Shown: one piece after another, positions 52,563 to 60,713 of the stretch | How positions within the stretch are numbered: the first letter of the stretch is position 1 | Layout of the letters: each line of letters opens with the position of its first letter | NCBI GenBank assembly: GCA_017442535.1 | Contig: JAFRZL010000028.1 | Location: forward strand, 45,669-109,668 | Direction: 5' to 3' | DNA from: Bacillota bacterium | GTDB lineage: Bacteria > Bacillota > Clostridia > Lachnospirales > Bianqueaceae | DNA: 64,000 nucleotides | Notes under the pieces: generated by a model | Database searches by the model: none | Seen by the model: only the letters and a program-made list of their open reading frames with translations | What the model was told of the DNA's origin: nothing | Program-made: the position numbers and the translations under genes

Positions 52563-52591
52563 TTGACAAGTATGCCCCGGGGGGATATAAT
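52563..52591 (+). promoter_or_regulatory. consensus promoter of the YprB-like exonuclease gene
   Basis: TTGACA (52563-52568) and TATAAT (52586-52591) with a 17-base spacer, all on the plus strand. It is a full consensus match, and the leader is about 30 bases long. Confidence 0.88.
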
Positions 52592-52628
52592 AGAGGGGCA
52601 TTCAGTTCAGAGGAAGGGTGGTGATCCT

Positions 52629-53738
52629 GTGCGGTTCTTCAAGACAAGGCTTGCGCTTGACGCAGCGAGGCGCGAACAATGGCTTTCCCGATGGCCGGGC
52701 GAAGCGCCGGCGGAGCGGATCGTGTTCTGGGATATCGAGACGACGGGGCTGTCCCGCATGTATGACAGTGTTTATCTGGCCGGTTATCTGTACCTGGAAG
52801 ACGGCGAATTCTACGAGGAGCAGCTGCTCGCTTCCGGAACACCGGACGAATTGGATCTGCTCGAGGATTTCCGCCGCAAAGCGGAACGTTTTGACCTTTT
52901 TGTCTCCTATAACGGGGACAGTTTTGATCTGCCCTTTATGATGGAGCGCCTCAGACGGATGCATCTTCCGTCCTGCCGTGAGCCCGGGACGCTCGATCTG
53001 TATCGCGAGATCCGTCCCCTTGCGGGATTCCTGGGTCTCGGCAACTGCCGGCTCAAAACCGTGGAGCAATTCCTCGGCATCCACCGCCACGATCAGATGG
53101 GCGGCGCTGAACTGATCGACGTATTCTACGAGTATTCCCGCACCGGCGACCCTGCGCTCGAGAAAACCCTGCTGCTGCACAATTATGAGGATATTCTGAA
53201 TCTGCCGGAGCTGCTGGTGCTGCGGCAGTATCTCCTGTACCTGCAGTCCGAGCCCGCTCTCTCCGTCACCCTGCGACCGGGCAGTGACACGCTGGAGATG
53301 ATTTTCGAGATGGCTTCTCCTCCTCCCATGGCGCACGAAACCATCTACCCGCTTAAGAAATCCGGATTCTCCGTCGGCCTGCGGACCGATCCCGCGCAGG
53401 GCGAGATCACCCTCCGCCTGCCACTTCTGCATGATACCCTCCGCTATTATCTGCCCAATTACCGGGACTACTATGTCCTGCCGAACGGTCAGCTGATGCA
53501 TAAATCTCTCGGCACGCCGCCCGATAAAAAACAGGCCTCCCGTGAGGAGGCCTGCCTTGAGGCAAAGGATATCTTCGTTCCGCTCCCGCCCTCATGCGCC
53601 CTTGAAGGGCTGCACCTCTTCCGGCAAAACTGCCGTGACCGGAGCGGTTCTCACGCCCTGCGCGAACTGACCGGCTGGGCCGCTGCTGCGGACGCCGACC
53701 GGACCCGTACATTGCTCAACATCTACCTGCCGTTCTGA
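52629..53738 (+). CDS. YprB-like ribonuclease H-superfamily exonuclease
   Basis: A 369-aa protein, the only plus-strand gene. Its DnaQ/RNase H-like fold has WDIETTGLSRMYD (first catalytic Asp-x-Glu), VSYNGDSFDLPFM (second Asp) and LLLHNYEDILNLP (late His and Asp of the DEDD set), as in B. subtilis YprB. Start is GTG at 52629-52631, immediately after GGTGGTGATCC, which pairs well with the 16S 3' end. Frames further upstream would begin inside the promoter. The stop lies in the loop of its own terminator. A minus-strand terminator is buried in its 3' half. Confidence 0.82.
   Translation: MRFFKTRLALDAARREQWLSRWPGEAPAERIVFWDIETTGLSRMYDSVYLAGYLYLEDGEFYEEQLLASGTPDELDLLEDFRRKAERFDLFVSYNGDSFDLPFMMERLRRMHLPSCREPGTLDLYREIRPLAGFLGLGNCRLKTVEQFLGIHRHDQMGGAELIDVFYEYSRTGDPALEKTLLLHNYEDILNLPELLVLRQYLLYLQSEPALSVTLRPGSDTLEMIFEMASPPPMAHETIYPLKKSGFSVGLRTDPAQGEITLRLPLLHDTLRYYLPNYRDYYVLPNGQLMHKSLGTPPDKKQASREEACLEAKDIFVPLPPSCALEGLHLFRQNCRDRSGSHALRELTGWAAAADADRTRTLLNIYLPF
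53526..53554 (-). terminator. minus-strand terminator inside the plus-strand exonuclease gene
   Basis: A 9-bp perfect stem (CAGGCCTCC...GGAGGCCTG, 53532-53554) with a 5-base loop. On the minus strand it is followed directly by six T's (53526-53531), a textbook intrinsic terminator. It would stop transcripts coming from the kinase genes about 210 bases after the kinase stop. Confidence 0.8.
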
Positions 53739-53753
53739 GAACGGCAGGTTTTA
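53727..53753 (+). terminator. terminator of the exonuclease gene, overlapping its stop codon
   Basis: A 10-bp stem (CCTGCCGTTC...GAACGGCAGG) whose 3-base loop is the TGA stop codon, followed by TTTTATG on the plus strand. The minus side has no T-run. Confidence 0.8.
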
Positions 53754-53762
53754 TGATTAACC

Positions 53763-55796
53763 TTAACCCCACATAGCATCGGCCTCTCCGGAGTAATACA
53801 GCTCATAACTGATATCACTGACTACATGGTTGAGTACCTCAGATTTAGGCGTGATAAAGCAGTTATGATAATAATAGCCATTTTCTGCCGACTGGATCCG
53901 GTGATAATAATACTCGGTAATATTGTATAGTATATTGCCAAACACATCCGGATAATCCGAGAGATAGGTCTGAAATGCCTGTTCTTCTATAAAGGTTTCA
54001 TCATCCACTATGCTGATACAGATCAGATCCGCCTGTATTTTCATGTAGTCATCCATCGTTTCGATGGTTGAGGGATCATAGGTAACCCAGACAAGCGTCA
54101 GTCCCAGGATGTCAGCGATTTCCTGGATGATGGTCTTACCGTTGCTTCCATCGAAATAGTAGTCAGAACTTGCGACGATCAGCCTGCCCGGTGTGACCAG
54201 CTCATTACTGGGGACGCTGTAAGAATAATGGGACGTCTGCGAGGAAGCTTTTGAACTGGTCTGCGAAGAAGTCTTCGAACTGTTGGTCTGCGAATTCTTC
54301 GAGCTCTCGGCCTGCGAAGTCTTCCCGCTCGGGATCGGCGGTTTGTATGATGTCGCTTTGGATGTAGTGTTATACGACGACCTGGAGGTGGAAGAATACC
54401 CGGGTGTCGAGTTCCTGGCATTGTTTTCCGCGATGATGCCGATCACGGACAGCACCAGGGCAATCGCAATCACGATCCCGACGGCCTTTCCTTTTTTGCT
54501 CTTCTTCTCAGGCTCCGGAAGGGGTTCATCATCCTTAAACAACGGACGGTTGGATGTCGGAGGCTTGGTACTTCCTGATCCCGCCGCGGGCCGCGTTGAG
54601 GAAGCATTTGGTTTCGGGGTCTCAGAGGGACGTGTGGAAGTTCCCGGTTTGGGTCCGGAGATGATCTCCGGCTGCTTGCCCCAAATGCCTATGGTATGCT
54701 CCTCTTCCTCCTTATACTCCCGCTGTGAAGCCGAATGATCGCGGAAGTCGTCCGTCGGGCGAGTACTCGGTGTGTTAGTCGTTTCTTTGGGGCGATTCCC
54801 CCAGATACCGATGGTCAGGCTGTCCTCGGCGCCCAGTCCCACGCCCAGGTCGTCATATTCCTCTTCGGCCGGTCCGGGTGCCTCCTCCTGCAGGCCATTT
54901 CTCAGCGCATCCGCCATCTCGGCGCCACTCTGGAAACGCTCTTTCGGATCATACGCGCAAGCCTTCAGCACTGCACGCCCCAGCGCCTCGTCACAACCGG
55001 ACGGCAGCGGCATGGCAGCGCCCTTCATCCGCATTGCAAGCGCGTTTTCACGATCCAGATAGGTGATCGGCTTCGGCGCGGGCGGGAAGAAAGGCAGCCG
55101 GTTTCCGTTCAGATACCGGTACAGGACAAGGCCGAGCGAATAGATATCGACGGTCGCGTTATAGGGCTGTCCCTTATAGACCTCCGGAGCCATATAGCTT
55201 TCCGTCCCTTTCTTGGACATACCGCCGGTCGTCTTTTCCACCGAACGCGCCACGCCGAAATCGCCCAGTTTGAAGGCACCGGTCTCGGACACGAAAATGT
55301 TCTCCGGCTTGATATCCCGGTGGATCAGGCCCTTGCCTTCACAGTATTCCAGTGCATCGGCCAGCTCCACACCCATTCTCTTGACGGTCTGCACATCCAT
55401 CGTGTGCTGCTTCTGATAATTCATCAGAGAGGTCAGAAGCTCCATACGGATCAGGATGTCCCATCCCCGCTCATCGTCATGCGGGATCACTTCGTAATCC
55501 TCGCAGCTTACGATATTGGGATGACTCTTTAAGGAGCTCATGATCGCGATCTCCTGCACGATCTCATCCACAAAGCCGCGGAAATAGGTCGTCGCCGAGA
55601 GTTCGTCCAGCCCTTCGCTCAGCACCGCTTCATAGTCGCCGGGAGAATGCGGCACCCGGATCACCTTAAGTGCCGATTTGGTCGTCACACCATACTTGGA
55701 CTTCTCGATCTCAAAGACCTTGCCATAGGCGCCCTCGCCGATCAGACGAGTGATGACCCATTTGTCCAGAACCATACTGCCGACTGCGTAATCCAT
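53763..55796 (-). CDS. membrane Ser/Thr protein kinase with solute-binding-like ectodomain (paralogue A)
   Basis: A 677-aa Hanks-type kinase. The G-loop is GEGAYGKVFE, the ATP Lys is K44 (ALKVIRV), the catalytic loop HRDIKPENIF (D161), then DFG (179-181) and MAPE (202-205), all intact. A disordered linker (300-437) contains TIGIWG twice (about 328 and 368) and a TRPTDDFRDH segment. One helix (about 438-456) crosses the membrane. The outside part has a Ser/Thr-rich stalk (460-530) and a domain starting LVTPGRLIVASSDYYFDG that resembles solute-binding family 3. No PASTA repeats are present. It follows its paralogue by 19 bases. Confidence 0.9.
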   Translation of the reverse strand: MDYAVGSMVLDKWVITRLIGEGAYGKVFEIEKSKYGVTTKSALKVIRVPHSPGDYEAVLSEGLDELSATTYFRGFVDEIVQEIAIMSSLKSHPNIVSCEDYEVIPHDDERGWDILIRMELLTSLMNYQKQHTMDVQTVKRMGVELADALEYCEGKGLIHRDIKPENIFVSETGAFKLGDFGVARSVEKTTGGMSKKGTESYMAPEVYKGQPYNATVDIYSLGLVLYRYLNGNRLPFFPPAPKPITYLDRENALAMRMKGAAMPLPSGCDEALGRAVLKACAYDPKERFQSGAEMADALRNGLQEEAPGPAEEEYDDLGVGLGAEDSLTIGIWGNRPKETTNTPSTRPTDDFRDHSASQREYKEEEEHTIGIWGKQPEIISGPKPGTSTRPSETPKPNASSTRPAAGSGSTKPPTSNRPLFKDDEPLPEPEKKSKKGKAVGIVIAIALVLSVIGIIAENNARNSTPGYSSTSRSSYNTTSKATSYKPPIPSGKTSQAESSKNSQTNSSKTSSQTSSKASSQTSHYSYSVPSNELVTPGRLIVASSDYYFDGSNGKTIIQEIADILGLTLVWVTYDPSTIETMDDYMKIQADLICISIVDDETFIEEQAFQTYLSDYPDVFGNILYNITEYYYHRIQSAENGYYYHNCFITPKSEVLNHVVSDISYELYYSGEADAMWG

Positions 55797-55815
55797 TTAC
55801 AATCAAGTCCTTTCG

Positions 55816-58518
55816 TTAAGGTGATACGTTCTTGAATATTTGTTCCATTTCGCCGCTGTCCAGCATATCTTTGGTGATATCGGTCAAGACACCGCGGAGG
55901 ATCAGCGAACTGAAATAGGAGAGGTTCAGATGATAATAGATCATTTCGTTCGAATATGAATCGAACTGCTCCTGAATGGTAAAATAATAACCTGTTGCGT
56001 TGTTGCGGCGTCCGTTTGGCGATGGAACTATGAATGAATCCAGATTATTCTCTATATAATTGTTGAAACGCTCCTGAGTATATATCTCCTTCCAGCCATG
56101 CACACTCAACATGCAGTCCGCCTTGACTTCTCCACTCACTATTTGACTACCACTTGATATGGGGAACAATTCTATCTGACGCAGCCCCAGTTTCTTAGCC
56201 ATGTTCAATAATGCCTCCTGTATAGCGGGCAAAGCATAATTAAGGGAACTCTTTCCATTATTAAATTCCAGGGTGTCATCGTAGGCCACCGTCAGTGTGT
56301 CGGGTGTAACCAGCTGCAGCATATCCTCATCAACGGGAGTGATCCTGGTCACGACCGGGCAGAGATACGGGATGGACGACTTTTCATAGCCATTATACTC
56401 ACTTGTCTGAAGTAAGCAGGTGATGTCGACATGATCCCCGATTTTCAGACCTCTCGCCATATTTGTTGTGGTCAATGACCCGTTATTATAGTTGCTGTTC
56501 ACTTCAAAAGACAGCGGAAATCCGGCATCCCCGGAAAAATACAGTGAGCCGGAATTGGAGTAATAGGTATCAAACCCGAATCCCGAGAACGGGCTGCCAT
56601 CCTTCCTCTCCGTGATTTCAACATTCCTGAATACGACCTGCCGTCCGTCATTCATCAGATAGAAAAACCCGTCAGGGCTGGTCGGAACCTCGACCGGCTG
56701 TGCAACGTAGGTATCCCCATCCTCAATAAACTGTACATTGGAAGCATAAATCCACCAGCTGCCGCCTACCAGCTTCACTTTGCCCTGTACACGGACTTTG
56801 CCGCCCGGACACATGGATCTCAGTTTATCACCCTGTGCCGCCGAACAGCCGTCATAGATCACATAAGCGCCTGTTATTTCGGGATGATCCACAAACATGG
56901 ATACACCGACCGCATAATCCATCTTGGGTGTGATACCTTGCAGATAGGTCTCCATCACCATCTCCTCATCCGTATCCGTGTATAGATCAAGAAAAGTATT
57001 ATACTCCATGGCTGTCTTGATCTCGTGGACTCCTTCGGCAACACTTTCTGCTTTCGAAATATTATTGTGCGAGGTCTGCGACACGGCGGAAGCGTTCCTG
57101 GAAGTATGGCCGGATGAGCCGCGGCCGCCCGATGATCCCAGAACGATGGTCAGGATCAGGACGAGTACCGCAGCCGCGGATACAAGGCCGATGATCATGC
57201 CTTTCCTGCGGGGCGGCTTTGTAGGTTCGGGCTCAGGTTCTTCGTCATCGAAGCGTTTTTTGTTATCATAGCGGGGCTGCAGCCCTGTCGCGACAGGAGG
57301 AGGTGTGGAATACTCTTTCGCAGGCTCAGCGGGCTTGCTGCCCCAGAAAGAACCCTGCTCGGGCTCGGCGGACTCACTGTCCCGGAAAGTATCCGATGAC
57401 GGCCCGGCGGGCTTCCCGCCCCAGATTCCAAAGGTATGTTCACCCTGATCGGCCATCTCCTCTGCCGCAGGCGCAGCCGGTGCGGCCGGCGCGGCGTGAT
57501 CGTGGAAATCATCTGTCGGACGGCCGGACGGATGGATCGTTGTCTCCGAATGGCTCCAGATCCCGACCGTAGGCTCCTCTGCTTCATTATAAACGGTTTC
57601 CGGAGCCGTCGTTCCGACGCTCTGCAGCGCAGCACGCATCTCGGCACCGCTCTGATAACGCTTCTTCGGGTCAAACGCGCAGGCTTTTAAGGCCACGAGA
57701 CCCAGCGCCTCGTCCGCGCCGGAAGGCATGGGCATTGCCACTCCCTGCATCCGCTTCGCAATCGCATTCTCACGGTCCGCATAAGTAATCGGCTGAGGAG
57801 GCGCCGGGAAGAAAGGCAGCCGGTTACCGTTCAGATACCGGTACAGGACCAGTCCCAGCGAATAAATATCCACCGTGGCGTTATAGGTAAGGCCTTTATA
57901 GACCTCCGGTGCCATGTAGCTCTCCGTCCCCTTTTTGGACATGCCGCCCGTCGTCTTCTCCACCGTACGCGCCACACCAAAATCACCCAGCTTGAATATG
58001 CCGGTGTCGGAAACAAAAATATTCTCAGGCTTGATATCACGGTGAATCAGGCCCTTACCCTCACAGTATTCCAGAGCATCAGCGAGCTCCATCCCCATCC
58101 GTCTGACCGTCTCCGCATCCATGGTATGCGTCTTCTGATAACTGATGAGCGAAGTCAGAAGCTCCATACGGATCAGAATGTCCCAGCCGAGCTCGTTTTC
58201 ATGCGGGATCACCTCGTAGTCCTCACAGCTTACGATATGCGGATGACTCTTTAAGGAACTCATGATTGCGATCTCCTGCACGATCTCATCCACAAAACCG
58301 CGGAAATAAGCCGTCGCCGAGACTTCATCCATTCCCTCGCTCATCACCGCGTCCAGATCACCAGGAGAATGAGGCACACGAATCACCTTAAGCGCTGACC
58401 TGGTCGTCACGCCGTATTTGGACTTTTCGATTTCAAACACTTTACCATAGGCACCCTCGCCGATCAACCGGGTAATGACCCATTTATCCAGCACGCTGCT
58501 GCCGATAGAATAGTCCAT
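55816..58518 (-). CDS. membrane Ser/Thr protein kinase with OB-like and solute-binding-like ectodomain (paralogue B)
   Basis: A 900-aa Hanks-type kinase nearly identical to paralogue A over residues 1-300, with all catalytic motifs intact (GEGAYGKVFE, HRDIKPENIF, DFG, MAPE). The linker (300-440) has PTVGIWS (about 316) and HTFGIWGG (about 361) plus a GRPTDDFHDH segment. One helix lies at about 441-460. Outside, residues about 535-610 (PGGKVRVQGKVKLVG onward) resemble an OB-like tRNA_anti-like domain. Residues 734-900 (LVTPDTLTVAYDD) match the end domain of paralogue A in pattern. A TTGACA/TAGAAT promoter precedes it, so B then A form one transcript. Confidence 0.9.
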   Translation of the reverse strand: MDYSIGSSVLDKWVITRLIGEGAYGKVFEIEKSKYGVTTRSALKVIRVPHSPGDLDAVMSEGMDEVSATAYFRGFVDEIVQEIAIMSSLKSHPHIVSCEDYEVIPHENELGWDILIRMELLTSLISYQKTHTMDAETVRRMGMELADALEYCEGKGLIHRDIKPENIFVSDTGIFKLGDFGVARTVEKTTGGMSKKGTESYMAPEVYKGLTYNATVDIYSLGLVLYRYLNGNRLPFFPAPPQPITYADRENAIAKRMQGVAMPMPSGADEALGLVALKACAFDPKKRYQSGAEMRAALQSVGTTAPETVYNEAEEPTVGIWSHSETTIHPSGRPTDDFHDHAAPAAPAAPAAEEMADQGEHTFGIWGGKPAGPSSDTFRDSESAEPEQGSFWGSKPAEPAKEYSTPPPVATGLQPRYDNKKRFDDEEPEPEPTKPPRRKGMIIGLVSAAAVLVLILTIVLGSSGGRGSSGHTSRNASAVSQTSHNNISKAESVAEGVHEIKTAMEYNTFLDLYTDTDEEMVMETYLQGITPKMDYAVGVSMFVDHPEITGAYVIYDGCSAAQGDKLRSMCPGGKVRVQGKVKLVGGSWWIYASNVQFIEDGDTYVAQPVEVPTSPDGFFYLMNDGRQVVFRNVEITERKDGSPFSGFGFDTYYSNSGSLYFSGDAGFPLSFEVNSNYNNGSLTTTNMARGLKIGDHVDITCLLQTSEYNGYEKSSIPYLCPVVTRITPVDEDMLQLVTPDTLTVAYDDTLEFNNGKSSLNYALPAIQEALLNMAKKLGLRQIELFPISSGSQIVSGEVKADCMLSVHGWKEIYTQERFNNYIENNLDSFIVPSPNGRRNNATGYYFTIQEQFDSYSNEMIYYHLNLSYFSSLILRGVLTDITKDMLDSGEMEQIFKNVSP

Positions 58519-58551
58519 GGATTCGCTCCCTTTCGTTATAATACTTCTGTT

Positions 58552-58580
58552 ATTCTATCAAATATAAGCCTTTCTGTCAA
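58552..58580 (-). promoter_or_regulatory. promoter of the tandem kinase operon
   Basis: Minus-strand TTGACA (58575-58580) and TAGAAT (58552-58557) with a 17-base spacer, about 35 bases before the kinase B start. Confidence 0.8.
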
Positions 58581-58623
58581 GCTTTTGTGTCCCCAGATGC
58601 CGATTCCCACGGGCAGAAGCATG

Positions 58624-58656
58624 AAAAAGGACCGCCTCCCCTGCGGGCGGCGGTCC
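58624..58656 (-). terminator. terminator of the rpiR-cmk-ispH/S1 operon
   Basis: An 8-bp GC stem (GGACCGCC...GGCGGTCC) with extra G-C pairing in its loop, followed on the minus strand by TTTTT. It lies 20 bases after the S1 stop. Confidence 0.85.
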
Positions 58657-58676
58657 GGGTTCATTCCTTGCGGAAA

Positions 58677-60713
58677 TCAGGCCTCTTCAACGGGAGCTTC
58701 CTCAGCGGGAGCAGCTTCCTCGACGGGAGCCTCTTCTACAGGAGCTTCCTCAACGGGAGCGCCTTCTTCTTCATAATCGTCATCGGCGATGGCAATGTTG
58801 CGCATGCTCAGAGAAATTCTCTTGGTCTCATAATTGACATCCAGCACGCGTACATAGACATCCTGGCCGATCACCAGTACTTCGGAAGGATGCTTGATGA
58901 AGTGGTCGGCAATCTGGGAAATATGTACCAGGCCGTCGACGTCCTTCTTAAGCTCTACAAATGCACCGAAATCGGTAAAGCGTACAACCTTGCCAACCAG
59001 AACCGCGCCGGGGTACAGCCACTCTTCAGCATTGTTCCAGGGATTGGTCTCGGGCAGCTTGGCCGTCAGAGAGATCTTACGGGTCTCGGGATCAAAAGAC
59101 TTCACCATAACATTGACCTGCTGACCAACTTTGAGCACCTGATTGGGATTGCGGACAGGAGTCCAGCTCATCTCGGAAATGTGCAGCATTCCATCGATGC
59201 CGCCCAGATCGATAAAGGCGCAGTAAACCGTCAGATTCTTAACGGTTCCGGTCAGACGCGCACCAGGCTCCAGCTTAGCGATGGTCGCGTCACGTCTGGC
59301 ATTACGCTCCTCAAACATGACGGTGCGGCGGTCGCCCAGAATACGGCCGCGGCGGCGCTGCAGGCGGATAATGCGGAAATTGACCTCTTTGCCTTCGAGT
59401 GTCTTGGGATCAACCTTGCGGATATCCAGCAGGGACGCGGGAATGAAGACGCGGTTATTCTTGTAGGTCACCACGGCGCCATTCTCAAAGGTCTCGGTAA
59501 CCGTTCCGGTCAGAACGGTCTTGTTGGTATACGCATTCTCCAGCTCCTGATATGCGCGGTTCTGCAGCAGACGCTTCCGGCTGACCAGCACATCGGAATC
59601 GCCCACTTTGGCAACGACGACCTCGATCTCGTCGCCGACCTTGACTTCATTCTTGAGATCCGTGGAAGGATCTGCTGAATACTCATCCTTGATCATCATG
59701 GCATCGGCTTTATAACCGATGTTCAGTACGACCTCGTTATCTGTAACCGAGACAACAGTTCCTTTCACAATATCTCCGGAATGGACCTCTTTGAAGCTCT
59801 CATTGAGCATCTCTTCAAAAACGTTCATTTCACTCATTGATTTTACAACCTCCTGTAAGATGTAATTAGGGGTAGAAGCTCCGGCTGTGATCCCCACACG
59901 CTGAATACGACCTGTCCGTAAAGCATCGATAATATCCCCGTTTCCCTGAAGATATGCCCTCAGTTCTGACGCGTTTTCGACCAAACATACGATGGAGCAA
60001 TGCTCCCCGCAAATCTCGAACAGCTTGCGTGTGTTGGAACTGTGATCTCCCCCAACGACGATCATCATGTCTGACCGGCTGCTTAGCTGGATCGCCTCCG
60101 ACTGATGTTCCGCCGTTGCGCTGCATATCGTAGGATATACAGATATATTATACTCTTTTTCTTTCAAATACTCAACTGTTTTTTGAAAATTTTCCTGATT
60201 AAATGTTGTTTGTTCTACAACACAGACGGATTTGCCGTCATAATCCGCCTCAAAAAAGCCCTGCAGCCCCGGATCGGCGGCATTTTGGGCCACTGCGCAC
60301 TCCGAATGGCTCCATCCGCGGATGCCGATCACCTCAGGATGCCGGGGATCCCCCAGGATCAGGATCCGGTGTCCGTCCGCGGAAGCCTCCTCCACGATAC
60401 GGTGGATCTTTTTGACAAAGGGACAGGTGGCATCCACGACACGGACACCTTTTTCCTTAAGCGCCTCTTCGGTGACGCGCGGTACCCCGTGCGCACGGAT
60501 GACGACCGTATCCCCTGCGGATAGATCCCCGGGATCCTCAGCCACATGGATGCCCTCGCTCTCAAGGCGGCGGATCACATCGCGGTTATGGATCAGCGGC
60601 CCCAATGTGTAGATCGGCACATCGGGCGATTTCTGCCGTTCCTCCTCCGTCATCTGCAATGCACGCCGCACGCCGAAACAGAAGCCGGCTGTTTTCGCAA
60701 CCTGTATTTCCAT
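58677..60713 (-). CDS. ispH: IspH (HMBPP reductase) fused to ribosomal protein S1
   Basis: A 678-aa two-part protein. Residues 1-285 are IspH, the last MEP-pathway enzyme (HMBPP to IPP/DMAPP). The Fe-S cysteines are C12 (FCFGVRRAL), C97 (DATCPFVKK) and C197 (TICSATAEHQ), with His in GPLIHN and RHPEVIG. Residues about 293-655 are four S1 RNA-binding domains, e.g. GKVVRFTDFGAFVELK. The tail is a low-complexity run of EEAPV units. This fusion is known in Clostridia. A ribosome binding site plus ATG lie inside at the junction (59835-59853). The start overlaps the previous stop as TAATG. Confidence 0.95.
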   Translation of the reverse strand: MEIQVAKTAGFCFGVRRALQMTEEERQKSPDVPIYTLGPLIHNRDVIRRLESEGIHVAEDPGDLSAGDTVVIRAHGVPRVTEEALKEKGVRVVDATCPFVKKIHRIVEEASADGHRILILGDPRHPEVIGIRGWSHSECAVAQNAADPGLQGFFEADYDGKSVCVVEQTTFNQENFQKTVEYLKEKEYNISVYPTICSATAEHQSEAIQLSSRSDMMIVVGGDHSSNTRKLFEICGEHCSIVCLVENASELRAYLQGNGDIIDALRTGRIQRVGITAGASTPNYILQEVVKSMSEMNVFEEMLNESFKEVHSGDIVKGTVVSVTDNEVVLNIGYKADAMMIKDEYSADPSTDLKNEVKVGDEIEVVVAKVGDSDVLVSRKRLLQNRAYQELENAYTNKTVLTGTVTETFENGAVVTYKNNRVFIPASLLDIRKVDPKTLEGKEVNFRIIRLQRRRGRILGDRRTVMFEERNARRDATIAKLEPGARLTGTVKNLTVYCAFIDLGGIDGMLHISEMSWTPVRNPNQVLKVGQQVNVMVKSFDPETRKISLTAKLPETNPWNNAEEWLYPGAVLVGKVVRFTDFGAFVELKKDVDGLVHISQIADHFIKHPSEVLVIGQDVYVRVLDVNYETKRISLSMRNIAIADDDYEEEGAPVEEAPVEEAPVEEAAPAEEAPVEEA
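59835..59853 (-). promoter_or_regulatory. internal ribosome binding site and start at the IspH/S1 junction
   Basis: CAGGAGG (CCTCC core at 59849-59853 on the plus strand) lies 11 bases before an in-frame ATG (59835-59837). Initiation there would give a free 386-aa S1 protein beginning MSEMNVFEEM, close to the length of stand-alone clostridial S1. The spacing is a little long. Confidence 0.5.

Noticed and set aside
52563..52628. upstream extension of the exonuclease to a TTG at 52563
   Set aside because: That start lies in the -35 box of a full consensus promoter and would be upstream of the transcription start.
53763..58518. kinase duplication as an assembly artefact
   Set aside because: The two kinase domains are very similar but differ at many positions, and the linkers and ectodomains are clearly different, so they are true paralogues.
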